Shown: positions 57,252-64,000 of the stretch, piece after piece
How the letters are laid out: every line of letters starts with the position of its first letter
Numbering within the stretch: the stretch's first letter is position 1
DNA from: Rheinheimera sp. 4Y26
GTDB lineage: Bacteria; Pseudomonadota; Gammaproteobacteria; Enterobacterales; Alteromonadaceae
Reading direction: 5' to 3'
Assembly: GCF_025245835.1 (NCBI RefSeq)
Contig: NZ_JAOBWS010000004.1
Span: 186,001 to 250,000, forward strand
DNA: 64,000 bases
The notes under the pieces: model-generated
What the model was told of the DNA's origin: nothing
What the model saw: the letters and a program-made list of their open reading frames with translations, nothing else
The model's database searches: none
Program-made: the position numbers and the translations under genes

Positions 57252-58226
57252 TTAACCTAGCGCCGGATAAGTTAAAGCCAGAAAATGCACCAGATTCACC
57301 GCAAAATGCCCGGCAACGGCAACGACAAGGCTGCCACTTCGCCAATACAGGTAACCGTAAAACAGACCTGCCAGACCCGCCAACATCGCGTACCATACAC
57401 CACCCGCCAGATGTGCCAGCCCAAATAACAAAGCTACTAAAAATATCGCAACCAGAGGGCCGGTTTTTTGCCTGCATAAACGCTGCAGATACCCCCGGAA
57501 GAACGCTTCTTCCACCACAGAAGTAAACAGCAGGTTATTCAGCGCAAACAACCACCACCAATGCGGTAACTTCCATTCCAGTGCAACAAAACCCAAAGCT
57601 ATCGCCAGGAGCGACAGTGCAACAATAGCAAGCAGACTTATCGATAAGAGTTGTGCGCTTGCGTTGAAGTTCAACTGATAACGCCCGGGTAAATCAGGCA
57701 GCAGCAATAACAGCAAAAAAAATACAATGGGTTTATCCAGATTCAGATACAAAGAAAAAGGCCGGCTTTGTTCACTGAGCTGAATGTGGTCAAGCTGTAA
57801 CCAGTTTTCAAAACCTGGCAGCAGATGCAGGCTCAGTAAAAGCGACAACACTATCACCAGGCTATGGCGTGCCACCTGCTGCCAGCGCTGCCCACCATTT
57901 TTCAGCCAATAGAGCAGCGCAAAAGCAAACAGCAGCGTAGCAAAAGTCAAAGGCGCCAGCCGCTCAAACAATAAAGCTGCCACTAAAGCAGCCGCAAAAC
58001 TGAACCAGGCCAGCTGACGAGTCCTCTGCTGGCTGATAAAGGCCGCAAACCAGTGGCAATAAAAAGCTTGTTGTGCCTGATGCCAAGGCTCTGGTTGTGG
58101 TTCTTGTTGTTGCAAAGGCCCCCTATCTGATGCCAAAGCCTGGCTCTGAACGCCAGTTATAAATACCAGCAGGATGGCAACAGCCAACAACAACCAAATC
58201 AGCAGCTGAGGTTGTAACAAATCCAT
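57252..58226 (-). CDS. CPBP family intramembrane metalloprotease
   Basis: A 324-residue multi-pass protein with the CPBP/Abi (Rce1-like) signature: VVEEAFFRGYLQRL (motif 1, two glutamates), FGLAHLAGG (motif 2, His) and AVAGHFAVNLVHF (motif 3, His/Asn). About eight membrane segments are seen. The family includes CaaX-type proteases and bacteriocin-related proteins. It lies between a methyltransferase gene and a small membrane-protein gene. The target is unknown. Confidence 0.85.
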   Translation of the reverse strand: MDLLQPQLLIWLLLAVAILLVFITGVQSQALASDRGPLQQQEPQPEPWHQAQQAFYCHWFAAFISQQRTRQLAWFSFAAALVAALLFERLAPLTFATLLFAFALLYWLKNGGQRWQQVARHSLVIVLSLLLSLHLLPGFENWLQLDHIQLSEQSRPFSLYLNLDKPIVFFLLLLLLPDLPGRYQLNFNASAQLLSISLLAIVALSLLAIALGFVALEWKLPHWWWLFALNNLLFTSVVEEAFFRGYLQRLCRQKTGPLVAIFLVALLFGLAHLAGGVWYAMLAGLAGLFYGYLYWRSGSLVVAVAGHFAVNLVHFLALTYPALG

Positions 58227-58244
58227 TTGACCGGACTCCTTAAT

Positions 58245-58904
58245 TTAAAGTTTTTTATGCAGTAAAATCACATCGTTGCCAATAAACTCAACGGCAAATC
58301 CATCCCGCTTGGCCAGAAATAAAAATGTCTCGCGGCTAAAAAAACACACATGTGTCGGGTCATTTTTATAATGCCAGCGGGCAAATTCATCCTGAGATGG
58401 CGCTAATTTGGTCATCAGCCCAAGCCAACCGCCAGCTTTGAGTAACTTCAGCCACAAGGTCCACTCTTTGGCTGGTTGATAAAAGTGTTCTATGGCTTCA
58501 GTACAACAAATAAAATCGTATTGTTGCTGCAGTACCTCGGGCTGATTGGCAAAATAAGGGTCGAACAGGGCCATTTGCTGCCCTGCTTCCTGCAGCATCA
58601 AAGATAAAGTTGGCCCGGGGCCACAACCAAAATCCAGCCCTGTTAATCCTTTGGTTTTAAGTCGCTCTAACAAAGGTGCTGCCAGTTTATTTAAAAAAGC
58701 ACGGTAGCGTAGATCCTGCGGGTTGTTTTCATGCTGGCGGTAAATGGCCACTTCCGCATCGGCGGCTAAATGACTGCCGGGATCGGCAAATACCAGTGCA
58801 CAGTGTGCGCACTGCCAATAGCTACGTTGTTTATCCTGCTGATAAAATCTGTTGTCACCGCCCACACATAAAGGGCAAGACGCCGGTGCAAGAACCTCAG
58901 CCAT
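58245..58904 (-). CDS. Class I SAM-dependent methyltransferase with N-terminal zinc ribbon
   Basis: A 219-residue methyltransferase. Residues ~8-32 hold CPLC and CAHC, a small zinc ribbon. GLDFGCGPGPTLSLML (about 87-102) is motif I, and the acidic, CTEAIEHF and LKAGGWLGLMTKL segments follow. ATG 58904 begins just ahead of the zinc ribbon with AAGGA 11 nt upstream; the open frame goes back to 59027 but the extension is unrelated to the family. The substrate is unknown. It is divergent from purC. Confidence 0.87.
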   Translation of the reverse strand: MAEVLAPASCPLCVGGDNRFYQQDKQRSYWQCAHCALVFADPGSHLAADAEVAIYRQHENNPQDLRYRAFLNKLAAPLLERLKTKGLTGLDFGCGPGPTLSLMLQEAGQQMALFDPYFANQPEVLQQQYDFICCTEAIEHFYQPAKEWTLWLKLLKAGGWLGLMTKLAPSQDEFARWHYKNDPTHVCFFSRETFLFLAKRDGFAVEFIGNDVILLHKKL

Positions 58905-59041
58905 CACAGAATAAATCCTTATTTTGAATACAAAAAACGAACATGATACCAGAGCCATTTTATCTGTACCGCCAGATTCTGTTGTGGCCTGCTTTCTGTT
59001 AGACTGAGCCCCGCCTTTTTTCAGCAACAGAAGATGTGATT

Positions 59042-60145
59042 ATGACTCTTGCAACCCAGGTTCTGGCGGTGAACGACGATCTGCCAATTCGTACCCATTT
59101 ACCTGTACACTCCGGCAAAGTCCGCAGTGTGTACTGGCTGACCGAAGCGGACAGCGCGCGCCTTATCAAAGAGAAACACTATCCGGTTGCCGCCGACACC
59201 CCGCTGGCCATTATGGTGATCAGCGACCGTATTTCTGCATTTGATTGCATCTGGCAAGGTGAAAACGGCTTAAACGGCGTGCCTGGCAAGGGCGCGGCGC
59301 TTAATGCTATTTCTAATCACTGGTTCTCGTTGTTTAAACAACATGGCCTGGCCGACAGTCATATTCTGGATATTCCGCATCCGCTGGTATGGATAGTACA
59401 AAAAGCGCGGCCGGTAAAAATTGAAGCTATTGCCCGCCAGTACATCACAGGCTCTATGTGGCGTGCCTACAGCAAAGGTGAACGTGAGTTTTGTGGTATC
59501 ACTTTACCGGAAGGCCTGAAAAAAGATCAAAAACTGCCGGAAATTCTCATTACCCCATCGACCAAAGGCATTCTGACCGGCCTTGCCGGTGTACCTGAAG
59601 CGGACGATGTCAATATTTCCCGCGCAGATATTGAACGTCATTACCAGGCTTTTGGTTTTGAACAGACATCAGACATTGATCTCTATGAAAAACTGTTAAA
59701 ACAGGGCTTTGGTGTGATCAGTGACGCCTTAGCAGCCCTTGACCAGATGTTTGTTGATACCAAATTCGAGTTTGGTTATGTCAAAGGCGCTGACGGTGCC
59801 AGCAAGCTGATTTATATGGACGAAGTAGGCACACCAGACAGCTCACGGATTTGGGATGGTGCCGCCTGGCGTGAAGGTCAGATTGTGGAGCAGTCCAAAG
59901 AAGGTTTCCGTCAATGGTTATTAAACAACTTCCCTGATCCGGATATTCTGCTGAATAAAGACCGCATGCCGGAGCGCGAAGCACTGGCACGTGACAACAA
60001 ACTGCCAACCGCTGTGATGATGGACATTTCCCGCACTTATTTAGGCATTGCCGAAAAAGTGATTGGCAAAGCCATTCAATTATCCGCCAATCCGAAAGCA
60101 GAAATTATTGAAGTCCTGAAACAACAATATGGCTTGATTGATTAA
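59042..60145 (+). CDS. purC: Phosphoribosylaminoimidazole-succinocarboxamide synthase PurC (long form)
   Basis: A 367-residue SAICAR synthase, longer than E. coli PurC (237), resembling the long type seen in Alteromonadales and some other groups. [14 protein letters not shown] is the ATP-binding start, [29 protein letters not shown] and [13 protein letters not shown] are substrate and metal motifs, and [13 protein letters not shown] follows. ATG 59042 has GAAG upstream; a GTG at 59036 is possible. It forms aminoimidazole succinocarboxamide in purine synthesis. Confidence 0.96.
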   Translation: MTLATQVLAVNDDLPIRTHLPVHSGKVRSVYWLTEADSARLIKEKHYPVAADTPLAIMVISDRISAFDCIWQGENGLNGVPGKGAALNAISNHWFSLFKQHGLADSHILDIPHPLVWIVQKARPVKIEAIARQYITGSMWRAYSKGEREFCGITLPEGLKKDQKLPEILITPSTKGILTGLAGVPEADDVNISRADIERHYQAFGFEQTSDIDLYEKLLKQGFGVISDALAALDQMFVDTKFEFGYVKGADGASKLIYMDEVGTPDSSRIWDGAAWREGQIVEQSKEGFRQWLLNNFPDPDILLNKDRMPEREALARDNKLPTAVMMDISRTYLGIAEKVIGKAIQLSANPKAEIIEVLKQQYGLID

Positions 60146-60164
60146 TATTGTTCTTTGAGTGACT

Positions 60165-60193
60165 AAAAAGCCCGCTTTTAACGCGGGCTTTTT
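60165..60193. terminator. Bidirectional intrinsic terminator after purC
   Basis: AAAAAGCCCGC and GCGGGCTTTTT form an 11-bp stem with a 7-nt loop. It lies between purC and the facing SDR gene, and can serve both. Confidence 0.9.
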
Positions 60194-60256
60194 CTTATTC
60201 ATTTTCACGCAACTTTGCTGGAACTGATTTAAATAACAAGCCGCAAACGCTTGTTA

Positions 60257-61015
60257 TTACATCGAAATACCACCATCAATTTCCACCACACGGCCGGTGA
60301 AAAAGTCGTTTTCGAAAATATAACGGGCGGTATGAGCGATTTCACTGGCTTCACCCAACCGCCCTACCGGCTTCATTTTTTCCAGACGGTCGCGCGCTTC
60401 CGGTTTCATGGCGTCTGTCATGGCAGTACGAATCACACCAGGCGCAATAGCACCAACCCGAATGCCATAACGACCCAGCTCACGGGCCCAGGTCACTGTC
60501 ATCGCAACTACACCGGCTTTGGACGCTGCGTAGTTGGTCTGGCCCATATTACCGGCACGCGCCACGCTGGACATATTAATAATCACACCTTTGCGGCCAC
60601 GTTTGACCATGCTGGCAGCAGCTTCACGGCCACACAAAAATACACCGGTCAGGTTTACATCAATCACCGACTGAAATTGTTGTAATGACATTTTGCTTTG
60701 CAGCTCACCGTCTTTAAATTTCAGCAATAAACCGTCACGCAAAATGCCGGCGTTGTTGATCAGGCCATCAATACCATCAAAATCTGTATCAATAACAGCA
60801 AAAGTGGCTTCCACTTCAGTTTCATTGGCAACGTTTGCCAGATATGTACGCACTGTCACAGCAGAGCCCAGTTCAGCTTTTGCACTTTGCAGCTGCTGTT
60901 CATTCATATCAATCAGCGCAAGATTAGCGCCTTGTGAAGCACACATTTTGGCCATCTCCAGACCCAGGCCCTGAGCACCGCCTGTGATCACTATGGTTTT
61001 ACCTTGTAAATTCAT
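60257..61015 (-). CDS. SDR family oxidoreductase
   Basis: A 252-residue short-chain dehydrogenase close to FabG and 3-hydroxyacyl-CoA dehydrogenases. ITGGAQGLGLEMAKM is the cofactor loop, NNAGILRDG is the stabilising Asn-Asn, SSVARAGNMGQTNYAASKAG has the Ser-Tyr-Lys triad and TGRVVEIDGGISM is the end. It lies last in a cluster with mmsB, 3-hydroxyisobutyryl-CoA hydrolase and enoyl-CoA hydratase, so an acyl-CoA or branched-chain substrate is likely. The exact one is inferred. Confidence 0.88.
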   Translation of the reverse strand: MNLQGKTIVITGGAQGLGLEMAKMCASQGANLALIDMNEQQLQSAKAELGSAVTVRTYLANVANETEVEATFAVIDTDFDGIDGLINNAGILRDGLLLKFKDGELQSKMSLQQFQSVIDVNLTGVFLCGREAAASMVKRGRKGVIINMSSVARAGNMGQTNYAASKAGVVAMTVTWARELGRYGIRVGAIAPGVIRTAMTDAMKPEARDRLEKMKPVGRLGEASEIAHTARYIFENDFFTGRVVEIDGGISM

Positions 61016-61086
61016 AACTAACCTTTCTTAAAACGCTTTGCAATACAAAGCCTTGCCGTCAAAATTTATGCTTCGAAGAGCCTGTA

Positions 61087-61974
61087 TTATTTTTTTCCAA
61101 AGAGGCGGAAAATACTGGAGAAATCCAGTTTGCCATTGCCCTGACGCTGATGGGTCACATATAAATTACGCGCCAGCGAACCCATAGGCGTGGCGGATTG
61201 ACTGAGCTGCGCACATTCAGCGGCCAGACCCAAATCTTTCGCCATTAAATCCACCATAAAACCACCCTGGTAATTGTTGCTCGATGGCACATTCGGCTGC
61301 ACATCAGGGCAAGGGTTATACAACTCCAGCGTCCAGTTGCGGCCAGAGCTTTTCAGCATAATGTCTGACAATACTTTTGGATCCAGCCCGTTGTCGATGC
61401 CCAGCTGCAGGGCTTCGCTGGTGCCGGCCATTAAAATGGACAGCAGCATATTGTTACAGATTTTTGCCACCTGACCTGCGCCCACATCACCGGCGTGGAA
61501 CAGGTTTTTACCCATGGCTTCCAGCACTGTTTTGGCACGTTCAAAATTCTGCGCCGATCCTCCGACAATAAAAGTCAGAGTACCGGCTTTGGCCCCGCCG
61601 ACACCACCAGACACCGGCGCGTCGATAAAAGCAATGCCCTGTGCTGCCAAACCAGCCCCCACATTACGCGCCGTGGCTGCATCTATTGTGGAACAATCCA
61701 GCACCAGCGCATTTTTCTCAAGATGAGCAGCAACCCCCTGCTCGCCCAGATATAAACCAGCCACATGTTTACCGGCCGGCAGCATAGAGATAATAAATTC
61801 AGCGCCTTTAACGGCGTCCACAGCAGAAGCGGCCACTACTGCACCTTCAGCCTGCACCTGCGCCAGCGCGTCTTTTGATAAATCAAAAGCCTGCACCTGA
61901 TGGCCGGCTTTAAGTAAATTGATGGCCATAGGGCCACCCATATTTCCTAAACCAATAAAAGCAACTAACGCCAT
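61087..61974 (-). CDS. mmsB: 3-hydroxyisobutyrate dehydrogenase
   Basis: A 295-residue beta-hydroxyacid dehydrogenase that oxidises 3-hydroxyisobutyrate to methylmalonate semialdehyde in valine breakdown. FIGLGNMGGPMAINLLKAGH binds NAD, FIDAPVSGGVGGAKAGTLTFIVGG is the substrate motif, and the catalytic Lys is in GAGQVAKICNN. The length and C-terminal GMAK-type end agree with the family. It is read after the hydrolase gene with a 214-bp gap. Confidence 0.95.
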   Translation of the reverse strand: MALVAFIGLGNMGGPMAINLLKAGHQVQAFDLSKDALAQVQAEGAVVAASAVDAVKGAEFIISMLPAGKHVAGLYLGEQGVAAHLEKNALVLDCSTIDAATARNVGAGLAAQGIAFIDAPVSGGVGGAKAGTLTFIVGGSAQNFERAKTVLEAMGKNLFHAGDVGAGQVAKICNNMLLSILMAGTSEALQLGIDNGLDPKVLSDIMLKSSGRNWTLELYNPCPDVQPNVPSSNNYQGGFMVDLMAKDLGLAAECAQLSQSATPMGSLARNLYVTHQRQGNGKLDFSSIFRLFGKK

Positions 61975-62188
61975 GATATTTCCCCGTTTTCTCTGAACCG
62001 GCGGACTGCTTTAGCAGCTTCTGCAAACCGGTATTGTCTGGTTTTGGCAAAAACACTGCCAATGCTGATGTCTTGCTCAAAAGCGCCATCATTGACAGTG
62101 TGGGTATTACATACTGCGACTAAAAGTTGATGCTGCCTTGTAATGCTACAAGGCTGTATAAAACAACCTTTATCACTGATATTTATCT

Positions 62189-63340
62189 CTAATGTACTTT
62201 TCCAAGCTCACGCAGCGGATGTTCATTGTCTGGCCATGGGGAGCGGAATAATTCATCAATCACCGTCTGCGGCACTGCGGCCACATCCGGATACAACCAC
62301 TGTGGTTTCTGATCTTTATCAATCAACAGCGCCCGCACCCCTTCGGTAAATTCACCCAATTTGCCACATTGCACACTTAAACCAAGTTCCAGCCGGAAAC
62401 TGTCCGCCAGAATTTTGGACTGACCCAGCTGCAATAATCGGTACACAATATGGGCAGTAATAGGGCTGCCGTACTGTAATGACGCTTTTGCTTTACTCAG
62501 CCAATTGTCATCACCTTTGATGTCCAGAATGGCCTGCATGGCACTGGCTAAATCCGGCTGAGCATCCAACTCTGCAATGGCCGTCTGATGTAAGCGGATT
62601 TGACTCGCTGGCTGCTGGTTGCGGTACAGCTCTTCGATATTGTGCAGCACGTCGGATAATTTTTGATGATTCAGCGCTACTGTATTGCCCCAGCGAATCG
62701 CTTTAAGCTGCTCAATCACCTGCGTTTTTTGCTCATGTGGAATAAAATGGTCTGCTAAATCAATCAGCTTGGCGTCTGCTGCATTAATAGAAGCGCCGGT
62801 TAAACCTAAAAATAAACCACAACCTTTGGGCATCCGGTTTAAAAACCAGCTGCCGCCTACATCAGGATATAAACCAATTGCCATTTCCGGCATGGCAATA
62901 CGGGAGGTGGCGGTCACAATACGGTGCGACGCGCCAGCCATTAAGCCAAGGCCACCACCCATCACTATGCCGTTGCCCCACACCAACACGGGTTTATCAA
63001 AGGTATGAATTAAATAATCCAGACTGTATTCTTTGGTGAAAAAATCCTGCACATAGTGCTGGTAAGTGCCTGGTTCACTTTTCATGCTGTGGTACAAGTC
63101 ACGGATATCACCACCGGCGCAAAAGGCTTTATCGCCTGTGCCCTGCAGCAGGACCATGGCGATATTGTTATCCTCTTTCCAGGCCTGCATTTGTGGCAGC
63201 AACAGTTCTACCATTGGTAAACTCAGCGCATTCAGTGATTTTTCACTGTTGAGCGTCGCCACCGCAATCAGCTTGCCGTTGTCGGCGGCAATAGTGCTAA
63301 ACAGCACCACTGCATCTGCAGTTGTTGTCATCTCTGTCAT
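62189..63340 (-). CDS. 3-hydroxyisobutyryl-CoA hydrolase (enoyl-CoA hydratase/isomerase family)
   Basis: A 383-residue crotonase-fold protein of the hydrolase subgroup. GDKAFCAGGDIRDLYH and FDKPVLVWGNGIVMGGGLGLMAGAS form the oxyanion holes. The long C-terminal part (EELYRNQQPASQIRLHQTAIAELD to the end) is typical of 3-hydroxyisobutyryl-CoA hydrolase rather than of hydratases. It splits CoA from 3-hydroxyisobutyryl-CoA in valine catabolism. The gene start overlaps the enoyl-CoA hydratase stop by one base. An alternative start is Met4. Confidence 0.92.
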   Translation of the reverse strand: MTEMTTTADAVVLFSTIAADNGKLIAVATLNSEKSLNALSLPMVELLLPQMQAWKEDNNIAMVLLQGTGDKAFCAGGDIRDLYHSMKSEPGTYQHYVQDFFTKEYSLDYLIHTFDKPVLVWGNGIVMGGGLGLMAGASHRIVTATSRIAMPEMAIGLYPDVGGSWFLNRMPKGCGLFLGLTGASINAADAKLIDLADHFIPHEQKTQVIEQLKAIRWGNTVALNHQKLSDVLHNIEELYRNQQPASQIRLHQTAIAELDAQPDLASAMQAILDIKGDDNWLSKAKASLQYGSPITAHIVYRLLQLGQSKILADSFRLELGLSVQCGKLGEFTEGVRALLIDKDQKPQWLYPDVAAVPQTVIDELFRSPWPDNEHPLRELGKVH

Positions 63341-64000
63341 CAGCCGTTCACCCAGTTTGCTTTACGTTTTTGTAAAAATGCCGACACCCCTTCCACTTGA
63401 TCTTTGGTGTCAAACAAACCGACAAATAACTCACGCTCAAGCGGCAGTGCCGCTGTAATGCTGCCGCTACGGCCTTGCTGAATAAGCTTTTTACAGGCAG
63501 TCACAGCTGGCGGGCTTTGTTCTGCAACTTTATCGGCCAGTAACAAAGCTGTTTCCAGCGCAAGACCGGTGGCAACCACTTCTTCTACCAAACCAATTTG
63601 CAAAGCTTTGGCAGCGCCGATGCGCTCACCACATAAAATCATCCGTTTTGCCCAACCTTCACCCACCAGCCAGGCCAGATTTTGGGTGCCACCGGCGCAA
63701 GGCAATAAACCTACTTTGGCTTCCGGCAACGCCATTTGCGCCTGCTCTTCGGCAATACGTAAGTCACAGGCCAAGGCCACTTCCAGACCGCCGCCCATGG
63801 CATAACCATTAATGGCAGCGATAGACACACCACGAAAGGCCGATAAAGTTTCAAAGGCTTCACCAAAAATACGCGACATCTCACTGGCCACCGCTTTATC
63901 ACCTGAAGCAAACAGATTTAAATCGGCACCCGCTGAGAAAAACTTCTGACCTTCACCTGTGATCACCAGCGCATAAATATTTTTATCCTGCTCAAGCGAC
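63340..64000 (-). CDS. Enoyl-CoA hydratase (partial, N-terminus beyond right edge)
   Basis: About 220 residues of a crotonase-family hydratase, cut by the right edge; the first visible residues are SLEQDKNIYALVITGEGQKFFSAGADL. GQKFFSAGADLNLF and AAINGYAMGGGLEVALACD are the oxyanion holes, with the catalytic glutamates expected in LGLLPCAGGTQ-like and neighbouring positions (seen as AKVGLLPCAGGTQNLAWLVG). The C-terminus FLQKRKANWVNG is typical. It would hydrate methacrylyl-CoA before the neighbouring hydrolase. The Met at 63966 is internal, not the start. Confidence 0.92.
   Translation of the reverse strand, partial: SLEQDKNIYALVITGEGQKFFSAGADLNLFASGDKAVASEMSRIFGEAFETLSAFRGVSIAAINGYAMGGGLEVALACDLRIAEEQAQMALPEAKVGLLPCAGGTQNLAWLVGEGWAKRMILCGERIGAAKALQIGLVEEVVATGLALETALLLADKVAEQSPPAVTACKKLIQQGRSGSITAALPLERELFVGLFDTKDQVEGVSAFLQKRKANWVNG

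Overview
The window is ordinary, gene-dense chromosome from a Gram-negative gammaproteobacterium. The evidence is a fatty-acid and lipid block (yceD-rpmF-plsX-fabH-fabD-fabG-acpP-fabF-pabC-mltG-tmk-holB-pilZ-tatD) lying beside rluC and a divergent rne. That arrangement is shared by Enterobacteria, Vibrio, Shewanella and their relatives. The methylcitrate cluster of acnD/prpF type, the long PurC, the TonB receptor and a probable valine-degradation cluster point to an Alteromonadales/Rheinheimera-like organism. This placement is inference from memory, not a search. I saw no rRNA, tRNA, CRISPR array, insertion sequence or prophage.

Layout, left to right: the 5' part of hrpA (cut by the left edge), a CBS-domain protein, a periplasmic isoaspartyl peptidase, ydcH, endA and sbcB (1-6338). 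Next is a four-gene accessory cassette (6517-9339): a Tat-exported protein with a GYWSNH motif, a PqqD-like peptide chaperone, an HprK-related kinase and a nucleotidyltransferase. A TPP riboswitch then heads thiC-thiDE-thiF-thiS-thiG-thiH (9385-16251), a complete thiazole/pyrimidine branch with adjacent or overlapping genes. After it come a repeat-rich lipoprotein, the SOS gene yebG with a LexA box, dgt, a patatin-like lipase, a TonB receptor, an RND pump with its adaptor, a GlpQ-type phosphodiesterase, a GNAT acetyltransferase and a small secreted protein (16402-30205).

The propionate block (30432-37189, minus strand) reads GntR regulator-prpB-prpC-acnD-prpF. Its promoter is bracketed by two copies of an ATTGTCGACA operator, and intrinsic-terminator hairpins lie between some cistrons. 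The gap at 37205-37733 carries a plus-strand terminator with no gene in front of it, so I propose a small RNA there. The lipid/replication block (37734-48697), maf, a HAD phosphatase, rluC and rne follow. The last part holds a secreted alpha/beta hydrolase, an FMN reductase, a membrane protein, a CPBP protease, a methyltransferase, purC, and a valine-type degradation cluster (SDR, mmsB, 3-hydroxyisobutyryl-CoA hydrolase, enoyl-CoA hydratase) that runs off the right edge.

The strongest candidate for an undescribed system is the cassette at 6517-9339. A peptide-recognition protein, an HprK-like kinase and a nucleotidyltransferase occur together in the tailoring part of some lasso-peptide clusters. 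Here they are coupled to a protein that seems to be exported folded by Tat, with no cyclase or leader peptidase visible. A second theme is three adjacent-gene junctions (hrpA, the GNAT gene, glpQ) where the terminator of the upstream gene also holds the ribosome binding site of the downstream gene.
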